From Alteribacillus sp041949975 (lineage in GTDB: Bacteria; Bacillota; Bacilli; Bacillales; Marinococcaceae), in the NCBI RefSeq assembly GCF_041949975.1, contig NZ_JBHFQG010000021.1, forward strand, positions 7,037 through 71,036: DNA of 64,000 bases. Reading direction: 5' to 3'. Made by a program: the position numbers and the translations under genes. Below are positions 53,098 to 62,694 of this stretch, piece by piece (the stretch's first letter is position 1; each line of letters starts with the position of its first letter). The notes under the pieces are model-generated. The model had not been told where the DNA came from and searched no databases. It saw only the letters and a list, made by a program, of their open reading frames with translations.

Positions 53098-53250
53098 CTC
53101 CTCGTTCGCTATCTTTGCAAAAAAAGCGGCTTTATATGTGGCTGCGAATCTTGATTTAAAGTCAAATAAGGTATCCTAGTCCAATAACCCTTCCAAACTG
53201 GAAAATAACGAAATCCTGAGTCCGTTCCGATCAACTGCCATCTCCGAACC
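53098..53250. repeat. Foldback-family locus
   Basis: Forward CTCCTCGTTCGCTATCTTTG and reverse GAAAATAACGAAATCCTGAG then TCCGTTCCG; a worn copy. No gene lies between 52715 and 53373. Confidence 0.45.
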
Positions 53251-53373
53251 ACTATATTGACTGCTAGATTTTTCGGATGTCTTCCGACCGAGTTTAATAG
53301 AAAAAACAGTTGGATATAAAAGAGACTAGATATTTGTATAAGCATTTCAAACATTAAGAGGAGGCTTCCACCG

Positions 53374-53874
53374 ATGAAAAAATTTCTGTTTTCCGTCACC
53401 CTAAGCTCAGCACTCGTCCTTTCCGCCTGCGGAGGTGCAGAGGAAGAGGAACAAAATGCAGATCAGAACGACACTGGCACAGATGAAACCGAACAAACAG
53501 AAGAAACGACTGACGAACAAGAGGAAACAGAGGAAGACGCTTCTGACGAAAAAGGTTCAGAGGAAGATCTGACAAGCGGAGTGGAAGAAGTTCAATCTAC
53601 TCTAAACAGCTTAAGTGAAACGGCAGAAAACTCTTCTGATAATCCAGAAGACATTCAATCCGAAGGTAAAAAGCTGGAAGAAAGCTGGGACGCTATTGAA
53701 AAACAGGTAGAAGAAGAGTATCCAGATGATTATACAAATATCGAAGAAAGTCTTTATCCACTGATCGATGAAGCAAAAGCTGATGAACCGGATACAGATT
53801 CTATTCAAGATCTAACCGAGGAAACACAAGACAAATTAGATGAATTTCTCAGCAAAATAGAAAAAGAGGAATAA
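53374..53874 (+). CDS. Acidic lipoprotein, unknown function
   Basis: 166 residues. Signal peptide with lipobox LSAC (Cys at 19), then a 55-residue Glu/Asp/Thr-rich low-complexity linker, then a helical domain (VEEVQSTLNSLSETAENSS ... LDEFLSKIEKEE). The extreme acidity suits a salt-adapted cell surface. AGGAGG precedes ATG. Strong terminator follows. Confidence 0.8.
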   Translation: MKKFLFSVTLSSALVLSACGGAEEEEQNADQNDTGTDETEQTEETTDEQEETEEDASDEKGSEEDLTSGVEEVQSTLNSLSETAENSSDNPEDIQSEGKKLEESWDAIEKQVEEEYPDDYTNIEESLYPLIDEAKADEPDTDSIQDLTEETQDKLDEFLSKIEKEE

Positions 53875-53877
53875 AAT

Positions 53878-53918
53878 CAAATCTCTGTAAGGAATCATTC
53901 TATCCTTACAGAGATTTT
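53878..53918 (+). terminator. Terminator after the lipoprotein gene
   Basis: AAATCTCTGTAAGGA / TCCTTACAGAGATTT perfect 15-bp stem with T tail; bidirectional for the convergent dehydrogenase gene. Confidence 0.9.
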
Positions 53919-53941
53919 AACGCTTTCCACGCTGCCGATAA

Positions 53942-54910
53942 TTATAAGGTTACTGGATGGTCCGGTTCTTCTCCTCGCAGCCCTTGCAGGATATGGTTGG
54001 CTGTCATATCTGCCATCTTCCAGCGTGTATTTTCACTCGCACTGCCAATATGCGGAAGCGCTGTCACATTGGGAAGAGACAACAAAGGGTGATCCGCTGA
54101 AATGGGTTCATTTTCAAACACGTCAAGCCCTGCACCGCGTATGTCCCCGTTCTTTAATGCATCATATAATGCGTCTTCGTTCACCGTGCCGCCGCGGGAA
54201 GAATTAATGAAAATAGCTGTGTTTTTCATTTTTTGAAAAGCTTCTCTATTTATCATATGATGTGTTTCTTTTGTGTATGGCGTCATTACACAAACGAAAT
54301 CCGAGGTTTCAAGCAACTCATCCATTTCCACATAACGTGCTCCGATTTCGTTTTCAGCTTCTGATTTACGAGAACGATTGTGATAAACAATATCCATATC
54401 AAAGCCGGTTCCTCGTTTTGCCACTGCTTCTCCTATTCTGCCCATTCCAATAATTCCAAGCCTTGCATGATGAATATCTTGTCCAGTTAAAAAGAAAGGA
54501 GCCCATGCTCCCCATTCATTATTTTTTATAACTTCCATGCCTTCCGGAATTCTTCTAGCTGCTGCCATTAAAAGCGCAAAGGTTAGATCTGCAGTGGTTT
54601 CTGATAAAACCCCCGGCGTATGAGCTACTTGAATGTTTCTCTTCGATGCAGCCTCCACATCAATATTGTTAAACCCTACGGCCATAGTGGAAATGATTTT
54701 CAAGTTTTCTGCTTTGTTTATCAGTTCTTTATCAATCGGATCAGAAATGGTGCAAAACACAGCATCAGCTGTTTGAATTTCTTTTTCGAGTATCTCTTTT
54801 GGTACCGGTTGTTCTTCTTTTTCCCACATCCCTACTTCGCATTCTGCTTCTAATTTTTCAACGATTGCTGGCGGCATTTGTCGTGTAAGGTACACATAGG
54901 GTTTCTTCAT
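53942..54910 (-). CDS. D-2-hydroxyacid dehydrogenase (glyoxylate/hydroxypyruvate reductase type)
   Basis: 322 residues. NAD(P)-binding GIIGMGRIGEAVAKRG, catalytic Arg in INSSRGG, Glu in DVFENEP and His in LPHIGSAS are in the right order for the GhrB/D-glycerate dehydrogenase family. Reduces glyoxylate, hydroxypyruvate or a similar 2-oxoacid. Monocistronic. Confidence 0.92.
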   Translation of the reverse strand: MKKPYVYLTRQMPPAIVEKLEAECEVGMWEKEEQPVPKEILEKEIQTADAVFCTISDPIDKELINKAENLKIISTMAVGFNNIDVEAASKRNIQVAHTPGVLSETTADLTFALLMAAARRIPEGMEVIKNNEWGAWAPFFLTGQDIHHARLGIIGMGRIGEAVAKRGTGFDMDIVYHNRSRKSEAENEIGARYVEMDELLETSDFVCVMTPYTKETHHMINREAFQKMKNTAIFINSSRGGTVNEDALYDALKNGDIRGAGLDVFENEPISADHPLLSLPNVTALPHIGSASENTRWKMADMTANHILQGLRGEEPDHPVTL

Positions 54911-55657
54911 GCTTATTCCTCTCTTTCTAAGCGTTTTCAGTTTCCATTATAGCACAGCAAACTTACCATCCCGGAAACAGAATAGCATGCTGGTTCCTTT
55001 TATGATTTACATTTACTCCCTTCTTCTTTGAACTCTTGTGCCATTCGGCTCAGTTCCTCTGAAGAGCTTGAACTTCTTCCAACGGGGCCTGTTGTCCGAC
55101 TTCCTGAAGGTGGACATTTTGATTATTTCGAAGGGGTAACTTCCGTCAATGGAGATACACGACACAGACATGCATATAGGGGAAAAACAGAAGGTGGACT
55201 AAACGTATAACTCACTTTATTTATTGAGTGAATTCCTAGATACTTTTTTAGACCTCTTATCTTGTTTAGTACAATCACCTCCTTAAAGCCTCTGTTCTTT
55301 GTAACGGTGGCTTTTTTAATTGTGTGTACCCTACTATTTTTTTCTTAGTAATTAAAAATTGTAAAATAGGATTATTTAATAAAGGCCATGTTTTGAGAAC
55401 TGATACAGAGCAAGCCATCCCGATCCTGCTCTTACTTTTTGCTCTTCAATTTTGCGAGAAGATAATTGGCTTTATCTTACCTTTATACTTTTTTCACCAA
55501 TGCCTCTTTTACGTTTCATCCTCATTAAAATCGGACTTAAATAATGTTATTAAAAACAAATTCTATTTTTGATTGAAAGAAGTATTCAATAAAAAATAGC
55601 TTAAGCAAGAAAATTTAGTTTAAATAAAGACTATCCATCATTCAATGTGAGTTATTA
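54911..55657. other. Gene-poor interval with a YmaF-like fragment at 55028-55210
   Basis: On the plus strand 55028-55210 encodes a fragment ending PTGPVVRLPEGGHFDYFEGVTS...NGDTRHRHAYRGKT, which resembles the His-rich end of YmaF-type proteins; it has no good ribosome binding site and is probably a remnant. A possible hairpin AAAGCC / GGCTTT is at 55286-55317. The AT-rich remainder (55324-55572) has an open frame with no supporting signals. Confidence 0.4.
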
Positions 55658-55933
55658 TTAGAAAAATAACCGAGGAACTGGTCGACGAGATATCTCCTCT
55701 TTATTATTATGGTGCTCCTTAAACCTTTCAGTGTACTCTTTTCTTTGATAAAGTTTATCCATCTCGTTAACCATCTTTTCAAACTGGCTTCTGCTTAACT
55801 TTCCTTCTGCATAAAGCATACAAGCGTAAGCATACGCAAGGGCTGAAGTATCAATATTCACTGTAACATCAACATCTGAGTTACCACTTTTGTTGACACG
55901 TGATATACTTCTAATCAATTGATCTTCTTGCAT
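55658..55933 (-). CDS. Small protein with SGNxxVxVxV motif, unknown (pair member 2)
   Basis: 91 residues, ATG 55933 after AAGGAGG. RVNKSGNSDVDVTVNIDTSALAYAYACML resembles the motif of the gene upstream at 56007 (DKSGNAHVNVDVHVDAESLS). A charged helical C-terminus with Arg/Pro tail follows. A hairpin separates the two genes. The shared strand motif suggests co-assembly. No known family. Confidence 0.65.
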   Translation of the reverse strand: MQEDQLIRSISRVNKSGNSDVDVTVNIDTSALAYAYACMLYAEGKLSRSQFEKMVNEMDKLYQRKEYTERFKEHHNNKEEISRRPVPRLFF

Positions 55934-55956
55934 AACTTGAACCTCCTTGAGAAAAA

Positions 55957-56002
55957 AGAAGGGACATAAGCGCATGTTAGTACTCTAACGTCCCTTCTAA
56001 AA
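55957..56002 (-). terminator. Hairpin between the two SGN-motif genes
   Basis: AGAAGGGAC / GTCCCTTCT 9-bp stem followed by a T-rich stretch on the minus strand; may set lower expression of the second gene. Confidence 0.75.
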
Positions 56003-56006
56003 AATA

Positions 56007-56324
56007 TTAAGAACGTTTTCTACGACGATCACTTTCATTCCTCTGATCTTGATCTTGGGTTTGTTTTTGATCAGCCTCAGCATCTGCAAATGCTCTGTTA
56101 CGACTTTTTGAGAGAGATTCAGCGTCTACATGAACATCTACATTCACATGTGCATTTCCGCTTTTATCAACACTAGCTTTTGCATCGTTTTCATTGAAGT
56201 TTTTATCCTTTAAGAAATTCTCGTTCTCACTCTTTGAACGGCTGCGGCTCTCATTCTTTATATCATTCTCGCTATCCACTCTTACATTTACTTCCTCATC
56301 ATCTCTTCTGCCACCGTAACTCAA
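56007..56324 (-). CDS. Small Asn/Asp/Arg-rich protein with SGNxxVxVxV motif (pair member 1)
   Basis: 105 residues, TTG start at 56324 with AAGGGGG correctly spaced. Low-complexity, highly charged (EVNVRVDSENDIKNESRSRS...), with central KSGNAHVNVDVHVDAESLSKSR matching its downstream neighbour. Possibly a structural protein of spore or extracellular matrix; that is speculation. Confidence 0.6.
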   Translation of the reverse strand: MSYGGRRDDEEVNVRVDSENDIKNESRSRSKSENENFLKDKNFNENDAKASVDKSGNAHVNVDVHVDAESLSKSRNRAFADAEADQKQTQDQDQRNESDRRRKRS

Positions 56325-56399
56325 CTTAGTCACCCCCTTTTTAATCTTATCTTATGTTTATTATTCGTATTAACATAGGTAAGCTTCACTAAATGGGTC

Positions 56400-56515
56400 A
56401 TTTCAAACGAATGCTGTTATACATCCGCATAGCAAGGACGGCAAAGCAGATGATTAAGAAAAGAACACCTAAAATACCCAGCGCGATATACGGTAAAAAT
56501 ATCCGTTATTTTGTT
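56400..56515 (-). other. Remnant encoding a membrane helix
   Basis: A minus-strand frame reads FLPYIALGILGVLFLIICFAV plus LAMRMYNSIRLK and stop, without a plausible start codon. Possibly the end of a decayed mercury-transport or other small membrane gene. Confidence 0.35.
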
Positions 56516-56518
56516 TGA

Positions 56519-57591
56519 TTACTCAGCACAACAAGATAATTTCGAAACATCCTTATTGAAAGTTAGACTTGCTAATTTTAACCCTTCCGCCATTGTAAGA
56601 TACGGAGCAAGCGTCTCTTGAAGATCCTCTGCCGTTCACTTAAATTTGACAGCTAATGTCGCTGCATAAATCACGTCACCCGCATTCTCTGCAACTACAT
56701 GAGCCCCGATGATTTCCCTATTTTCACCATCCATTACGAGTTTAAACACCCCAGTCGTTTGATGATTAGCTAAAGCTCTAGGTACTGACTCTAATGGTAA
56801 TACGGATGTTTTTACTTTATAACCTTCTTCTTTCGCTTGTTTCTCTGTTAAACCCACAGAACCCACAGAAGGGTGAGTAAAAGTAACAGCTGGAACGGTT
56901 CGCAAATCGTGTGCTTTTTTTACTTCCCTTACCACATTGTGTCCTACGATCTTTCCTTGATGAGCTGCTACATAAACAAATTGCGGTCCTAGTGTTGCAT
57001 CACCGGCTGCGTAAATGTGAGAGACGTTGGTTTCTAGATAGTCATTTGTTATGATTTCTCCATCCTTACCTACTTTCACACCAGCTTCTTCAAGATGAAG
57101 AGATGCAGTATTGGGGTTTCGGCCAATTGCTACTAGAAGTTGATCCCCTTCCACCACTTGTTCTTTTCCATTAACACGTATATGCACTTGTTTCTGATCT
57201 CCGTTTTGAACAACTTTTTGGTATTCTATACCTTTTATGAATCCAATCCCTTCTTCCGTAAGAGCGTTCTCAACAGCTTCAGATACTTCTGGATCGTATT
57301 TACTTAATAAGCGATTAGTCCTTTGCATGAGGGTCACTTCTGCCCCCAAATCATGAAGCATTTGCCCCAACTCCAATGCAATATATCCCGAGCCAATAAT
57401 AACGAGATGTTTAGGGACTGCAGTTACATTCAGTGCAGAGGTGCTTGTCAGGTAATCGTCATCATTTAATCCTGGAATGTCAGGAATTAGTGGGGAAGCC
57501 CCTGTTGCAATCAAAAAATGGGTAGCGGTAATGCGTTGGCCATCTACCATAATCGTATAGTCATCCTTGAATCTCGCTTCACTTTGTATTT
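56519..57591 (-). pseudogene. merA: merA 3' fragment (mercuric reductase, C-terminal part)
   Basis: Encodes the NAD-binding and dimerisation domains: LIATGASPLIPDIPGL, VIGSGYIALELGQ, YAAGDATLGPQFVYVAA, AENAGDVIYAATLAVKF. TGA at 56636-56638 interrupts it where MerA has Leu; the last segment with DLQETLAPYLTMAEGLKL and the mercury-binding KLSCC pair is then out of reach. The 5' side ends at the inverted repeat of the inserted LysE/MocR segment. Not a recoding candidate because the lost residue is not Cys. Confidence 0.88.
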
Positions 57592-57616
57592 ATGGTAAAG
57601 CATCTTAAAGTTCATG

Positions 57617-58237
57617 TTAATTTACCAATGAATATAGTTGATATCCCATATAAATAGTCATAACCCATATAATAAGTGCGGAAACTTGGTTCATATGTTT
57701 TAATAACTTACCATTTTTATCAAATTGGCCAATCTTTCTGCCAGAAATCGCTAAGGAAAAGAACCAGATCCAAGAAATCATCATACAAGCCACGGTAAAC
57801 ACCCATTTATCATAGCCTGTATAAACCAATGAACTAGTCCCAATAACTCCTATAGTATCCATAATAGCATGAGGATTAAATAATGAGACAGAAGCAGCAA
57901 ATGTAACCTGACGACGTGCAGAAAAACGATTTTGCACTTGATTAGCGTTTTTTTCGGGTGTGTTTTTCCACATAATCCAACCCATATAGGCTAAGAAAAA
58001 GAATCCAACTAAAAATAATAAAACTTTTAACCATTCAAAACTTAAAACAACCATGGATACCCCTGCCACAGCCAAATAAATCAGTATGGTATCACAAACC
58101 CCCGCAGTAATAACCGCAGGTAAAGAATTGGTGAATTTTTTTTGTGTTGCTCCTTGATTAAATATAAATACATTTTGGACACCTAAAGGTAATATTAATC
58201 CAAATGCCAATATCACTCCATGAAATAAGGCTTCCAC
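57617..58237 (-). CDS. LysE/ArgO-family amino acid exporter
   Basis: 206 residues with about six membrane helices. The N-terminal LILPLGVQNVFIFNQGA and the SLFNPHAIMDTIGVIGTSSL motif are diagnostic of LysE/ArgO carriers for basic or other amino acids. GTG start after GAGGGGGG. Divergent from the MocR-type regulator, which very likely controls it. Confidence 0.9.
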   Translation of the reverse strand: MEALFHGVILAFGLILPLGVQNVFIFNQGATQKKFTNSLPAVITAGVCDTILIYLAVAGVSMVVLSFEWLKVLLFLVGFFFLAYMGWIMWKNTPEKNANQVQNRFSARRQVTFAASVSLFNPHAIMDTIGVIGTSSLVYTGYDKWVFTVACMMISWIWFFSLAISGRKIGQFDKNGKLLKHMNQVSALIIWVMTIYMGYQLYSLVN

Positions 58238-58357
58238 TATGATTCCCCCCTCTTCTCATCTAGAATAGCGAAAGATGACCAATATGTCTCCAACCAATTG
58301 GATGGAAATTCACCCAACCATTTTGTTATAATTAAAAAAAATGATTGGAGATAGCCT
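58238..58357. promoter_or_regulatory. Divergent control region with CCAACCA repeats
   Basis: CCAACCAATTGG and CACCCAACCATTTTG (58291-58324) give two direct copies of CCAACCA, and TATAAT for the regulator gene lies at 58327-58332. MocR proteins typically bind direct repeats overlapping the shared promoter. Confidence 0.55.
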
Positions 58358-59806
58358 ATGTCTGAATTAGAGTGGAAGCCACAAAAAAATTCTTCCGTTC
58401 CTTTACATCAGCAAATATCTGATTTTATGAAAAAGAAAATAATGAATGGCGAATGGACAATAGGTACTAAAATACCACCACAAAGAAATTTAGCAAATCT
58501 ATTTCAAGTAAATCGCAGTACAATTGTAATTGTACTTGAAGAACTGGCTGCCGACGGACTAATTGAATCTAAGGTTGGGAGCGGTACTAGGGTGACTAAC
58601 AATACATGGAGTCTACTTGCTTCAACTCCTCCTCCAGATTGGTTTAGTTATGTTAAATCCTGTATTCATAAACCAAATATATCAATCATCCAAGAAATTA
58701 ATAAAGCCGAGGAAGACTCTACTATGATTAGGCTTGGAACAGGAGAACTTTCACCAGACTTATTACCCAACAAAATAATGGGACAAACACTACAAATAGA
58801 TGATGAACAGTCTTTATCGCTTGGATACATGGAGCCTAAAGGAAGTCTATCTTTGCGTAAAACGGTTAGGGCATATTTAAGAACAAAAGGAATCGAAGCA
58901 TCACCTGAATCGATCTTAATTGTTTCAGGAGGACTGCAAGCACTGCAATTGATATCGCTTGGATTACTAAATAGAGGGTCAACTATTCTTCATGAAACAC
59001 CTTCATATTTGAACTCCGTACATGTATTCCAATCGTCTGAAATGAATTTATTAGGTATATCAATGGATAAAGAAGGAATTAAATGTGACTCAATAGGACG
59101 TTTGAAGCGACAACATCATGCGTCTTTGCTCTATACGATACCTACTTTCCACAATCCAACAGGCACATTAATGTCTGAAAGAAGGCGAATGGAATTAATA
59201 GATGTCTGCCAGAAGGCATCTATTCCTATTATTGAAGATGATGTTTATGGAGACTTATGGATTGAAAACCCTCCCCCAAAACCTCTAAAAGCAAATGATA
59301 CTCAAGGGAATGTCTTATATATAGGGAGCGTATCGAAAACACTAAGTCCCGGACTACGAATAGGTTGGATTGTCGGCCCTGAACCTGTCATAAATCGTTT
59401 AGCAGATATAAAAATGCAAACAGATTATGGTTCAAGTTCCTTATCACAATATGCTGTAGAAAAATGGCTGGCTAGTGGATTATACTCTGATTTCTTAAAG
59501 GAAATAAGAGAGGAGTTAAAGTATAGAAGGGATTTTACCATTAAAATCTTAAACGAATATTTTTCAAAAATTGCTACGTGGAGTATTCCAAAAGGTGGCT
59601 TTTATATATGGCTTAGGCTGGAATCAGATATTTCAACTAAGAAATTATTTGATCTAGCACTCAGAGAACATATCTTATTAAATCCGGGAATGGTATATGA
59701 TAAAAATTATTTTAACCATCTTCGGTTATCGTACTCTTTTGCCTCATTAGAGCAATTAGAAGAAGGGTTAATTAGATTATCACAACTAATAAAAACTCTT
59801 TCGTAA
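58358..59806 (+). CDS. MocR-type (GntR plus aminotransferase fold) transcription regulator
   Basis: 482 residues. N-terminal GntR winged helix (PLHQQISDFMKKKIMNGEWTIGTKIPPQRNLANLFQVNRSTI) joined to a fold-type I aminotransferase-like domain with the PLP lysine region YIGSVSKTLSPGLRIGW and HNPTG. These regulators sense an amino acid or vitamin B6 compound through PLP. It is divergent from the LysE-type exporter; both sit inside merA. Confidence 0.92.
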   Translation: MSELEWKPQKNSSVPLHQQISDFMKKKIMNGEWTIGTKIPPQRNLANLFQVNRSTIVIVLEELAADGLIESKVGSGTRVTNNTWSLLASTPPPDWFSYVKSCIHKPNISIIQEINKAEEDSTMIRLGTGELSPDLLPNKIMGQTLQIDDEQSLSLGYMEPKGSLSLRKTVRAYLRTKGIEASPESILIVSGGLQALQLISLGLLNRGSTILHETPSYLNSVHVFQSSEMNLLGISMDKEGIKCDSIGRLKRQHHASLLYTIPTFHNPTGTLMSERRRMELIDVCQKASIPIIEDDVYGDLWIENPPPKPLKANDTQGNVLYIGSVSKTLSPGLRIGWIVGPEPVINRLADIKMQTDYGSSSLSQYAVEKWLASGLYSDFLKEIREELKYRRDFTIKILNEYFSKIATWSIPKGGFYIWLRLESDISTKKLFDLALREHILLNPGMVYDKNYFNHLRLSYSFASLEQLEEGLIRLSQLIKTLS

Positions 59807-59893
59807 AAAAATTGAGGTTACGGTACCCTTGTTTTTATTATATTTTTTCTAACATTTCCTTTTCTAAGGTTACTTCTATTCTCTGCTTTACCA

Positions 59894-60226
59894 CTATTTG
59901 TGATACGGTTCTCCCTGGATTAAATCAAATCCATAGTCATTAATTAAATCCATATATTTTTCTTGCCGCAGTTGTTTTACGAGGTCATCCTTTTGATCTT
60001 TTAGCTGAGCTAGATCTGGATCGTCTGTTTGGATACGTAAGCCTTCAAATGGATGATCGCTCGCTTTTTGGTTGATCTCACTTGCTCTTAACAACGTTTT
60101 GGAAGGTACACAGCCGATATTGACACACGTACCACCAATCGTACCTTTTTCAACCATGGCTACTGTCGATCGCGGCAGAAAATGCAGCCCCTCCGGATCC
60201 AATAACCACGAAATCGTAATCCACAT
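59894..60226 (-). pseudogene. merA: merA middle fragment (FAD-binding region)
   Basis: Two frames join: DVDYDFVVIGSGGAAFSAAI and then VAMVEKGTIGGTCVNIGCVPSK with the redox CVNIGC, followed by EINQKASDHPFEGL and NDYGFDLIQGE. A deletion of about seven codons with frameshift lies near 60170. The IS4-family element interrupts its 5' side and the exporter/regulator segment its 3' side. Confidence 0.85.
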
Positions 60227-60234
60227 CACTAGTG

Positions 60235-61630
60235 TTGCATAAAACCATATAATTATAGTTTGAATATTCTGTCTATATATCACTCTGGTAAATGAGCTAA
60301 AAAGACAATCCTAAGCGAGAAGTGGCACTGTCTATTTGGTAAAATTATACATTTACTACTCGAGCAACATCGACTTGTACACGTTTACGGACTCCCTCTT
60401 TGCTCAATGAATCCGAACCATACTCTTGCTGGTCTCCACATGGTTGCCTTGAGCCATCGGGTAATCCGTAATAATGTTGGTTTTCCTTTGGCTTCGAGTT
60501 GAACGAGTACATTCAGGCAATACGTAATTAATGCAAGGAAAATTTGATTGTGTACAGCTTGTTCGCTGTATCCAAAAAACGTTTTTATTTCGACGTGCTG
60601 CTTTAACCATTTGAAAAATAACTCTATTGCCCATCTCGAACGGTACAGGTCGCCTATTTCTTCCGCTTTTAAGTCAAAGCGATTTGTGATCAAATGTATT
60701 GGATTCCCTTTCGAATCGACTGTTTCAAGGATTCAAATACATTTTCGGTACGCTTTGGTGTTGTACCGATGTATGCCATTTTATCTGATGTAATGGGACT
60801 TCCTTTAGGTAAAGAAAAGGATTCAACCTCTCTTATGACGGCATTCTTTTTCAGTCTTGAGAGAAAAAAGATTCCTTCATCAAAGTACCGATCAAACCGT
60901 TCATAGTCGATATATCCACGATCAAACACATACATGGCATCTTTGTCATCAACGAGTATCTCCAGTTGATTCCGATCGTGTTCAACGGCATTGGTGATAA
61001 CGGCTTTATCAGGATAGACCGTATCTTGATCGACAAAAACCAATCGAAGATGAAGTTTGACACCACCTTTGCTCTTTCGGAATGTAGCCCAGTTACAACG
61101 GGTGAGATTTAGCGGCATGGTGCTTGAATCAATAATTTTTAAAGGAAATGGTGATTGATGTTTGTTTGTTTTCATCTGAATCTGCCGGACTAATTCAAGA
61201 AAGACCATGGAAAACAGAGATGAATCTATAGCCCTGTTTTTGCGAGAAAGTTGTGAGACACTGATTGATTTGAGCCCCAGCTCTTTCTGTAAGTTTTCAT
61301 CGGCTAGTTCTGCATTTAACGCATGAAGGCTTTCCACTTGTTTCAAGTGGGCATAGAGAAATAGTTTTGTAAAAGAGGACATTGATAATTTTTTCTTATA
61401 TTTATCCAATCCATCTTTTTTTACTTGTTCATTAAAAAGTTTCATATTTATGGGTGCAACCCATTTACCAAATGAAGATAATCGTGTATTCTTGTCCATA
61501 GCTGATATCCTTTACGTTGGATTTGGACAGGAACCACCTGTACTTCCATTGTAAAGGATTTTTTTATGCGCTTATGAACCAAAAATTGAATATTGGGTGT
61601 ATTTTGAATCTTGAATCAATATTAATGCAA
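60235..61630 (-). mobile_element. IS4-family insertion sequence in merA
   Basis: 1396 bp. Ends TTGCATAAAACC (left) and, inverted, TTGCATTAATAT (right) share TTGCAT. It is flanked by the 8-bp direct repeat CACTAGTG (60227-60234 and 61631-61638), the target duplication. It encodes a DDE transposase split by a frameshift. Confidence 0.82.
60385..61499 (-). pseudogene. IS4-family transposase, frameshifted
   Basis: First part (61499-60690) has DSSTMPL and FDRGYID acidic residues; second part (from about 60720) has the YREK signature YRSRWAIELFFKWLK. A one-base loss near 60725 changes ENVF-to-ILETVDSKGNPIHLITNR reading. Joined length is about 371 residues, normal for the family. The element is probably immobile unless the shift is a sequencing error or is bypassed. 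Confidence 0.85.
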
Positions 61631-61638
61631 CACTAGTG

Positions 61639-61885
61639 AATCCATATCTAGCTTTTTGTCAGAAATCGGGGGGTCCTCGACGATAGTTTCGCTTCCTGGT
61701 GTATATCCTGATCGTTGGATCGATTCTTTTGCTTTTTTTAGATGTTCTTCCTTTATATTAAATTCAGCTTTTCCCCCGGGATAGTTAACATGCACAGCCT
61801 CTGCCCCATGATTTTGTAACACTTTTTTGACAGTTTGGCACAATGATCACATGTCATTCCATGAACAGGTAAATGATATTTCTTC
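61639..61885 (-). pseudogene. merA: merA 5' fragment (HMA domain)
   Basis: Starts ATG 61885: MKKYHLPVHGMTCDHCAK, the metal-binding HMA domain with ordinary Cys codons, then a one-base deletion at an A run, then TVKKVLQNHGAEAVHVNYPGGKAEF and SGYTPGSETIVED. Ends at the IS target site. With the other two fragments it completes one merA gene destroyed by at least five lesions. Confidence 0.85.
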
Positions 61886-62048
61886 ATTATTATTCTTCCC
61901 CTTTCTCTTTAACAACATGGTTAGGTTTTATTATTCGTTTTGTTGCTCTTACTGTAATTCTTGTAATCCAATAAGGGATGAGCAAATAACGCAACTACCC
62001 AAACCCTAATTGAAAATAAGATGAGTAAATACGTTTTGTCACTCATTC
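61886..62048 (-). other. Interval between merR and merA with possible transporter remnant
   Basis: The minus strand can be read as LRYLLIPYWITRITVRATKR followed by IIKPNHVVKEKGEE, a possible end of a small mercury transporter, but without start or clear family. GAAAGGGGAAG serves merA. Confidence 0.3.
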
Positions 62049-62452
62049 TTATCTTTCTTCGTCTTGTAATCGTTCTATGATTGGACAGTTATACAATTCA
62101 TCTTGGTTTGGACAACGAGCTTTCAATTCTTCTAACATTGTTTGACTTTTTTCAAATCCTTGACTTTACGAGTGATTTATTCTAATTTTTTGGAGGTGAA
62201 TGCATACATGTCTTAACATCGACTAGTATCCTGATCGACTACTCCCAACAATTTGTTGATTTCCTTCAGACTGAAGTCTAATTCTTGTGTTTTTTTGATG
62301 AATTTTACTCGCTCCACCGTTTCGTCCGTGTAAATACGGTATCCAGATTCATTTCTCGGAGGTTCCGGGATCAACTGTTTCCTTTCATAGTAACGAATTG
62401 TCTCCTTGTTTACCCCACAAGCGTTTGCCAATTCACTGATTTGATAACCCAT
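62049..62452 (-). pseudogene. merR: merR pseudogene (mercury-responsive regulator)
   Basis: The first 79 residues are a good MerR: ISELANACGVNKETIRYYERKQLIPEP, ESGYRIYTDETV. After DTSRC the frame has TAA where Gln is expected, a second TAA, then a frameshift; the end MLEELKARCPNQDELYNCPI is still readable. All three mercury-binding Cys survive in the DNA but not in one product. Confidence 0.88.
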
Positions 62453-62469
62453 CTAATCACCTCTATCCA

Positions 62470-62501
62470 TAATATAAACCCTGTACTTTAGTACAGGGCA
62501 A
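62470..62501 (-). promoter_or_regulatory. MerR-type promoter/operator of the mer operon
   Basis: Minus strand TTGCCC, 19-bp spacer, TATATT. The spacer region holds the dyad CCCTGTACTTTAGTACAGGG (62479-62498; 8-bp arms, 4-bp centre). The overlong 19-bp spacer with central dyad is the hallmark of MerR-controlled promoters. Confidence 0.82.
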
Positions 62502-62694
62502 CAGAAAAGTTTATTTTTTTATCTTATTCGATGAAAGTATAACCACAGATATAAGTCACAAATTTTTGGACCTAGATATTAGCTCTAAGATATGATCGTT
62601 TTGCTTTTTAATTTTTGAAAGATAATATAAAGCTCCTGCTAACATAATAATAATCACTAACATGAACATAAAGCCACCTATCCTTTCTTGAATG

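Larger units (their letters stand above)
57593..59893. mobile_element. Inserted segment inside merA carrying an exporter and a MocR regulator
   Basis: Both breakpoints in merA carry the perfect 10-bp inverted repeat TGGTAAAGCA (57593-57602) / TGCTTTACCA (59884-59893); similarity continues imperfectly for about 15 bp outwards. Candidate AAATA direct repeats adjoin the ends. About 2.3 kb contain only the divergent exporter and regulator genes and no transposase, as in a non-autonomous cargo element. Confidence 0.6.

Noticed and set aside
55324..55572. 82-residue hydrophobic open frame as a gene
   Set aside because: No ribosome binding site, AT-rich, no recognisable family; probably chance.
56636..56638. 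TGA in the merA 3' part as selenocysteine
   Set aside because: MerA has Leu at this site, not Cys, and the gene carries several other lesions.
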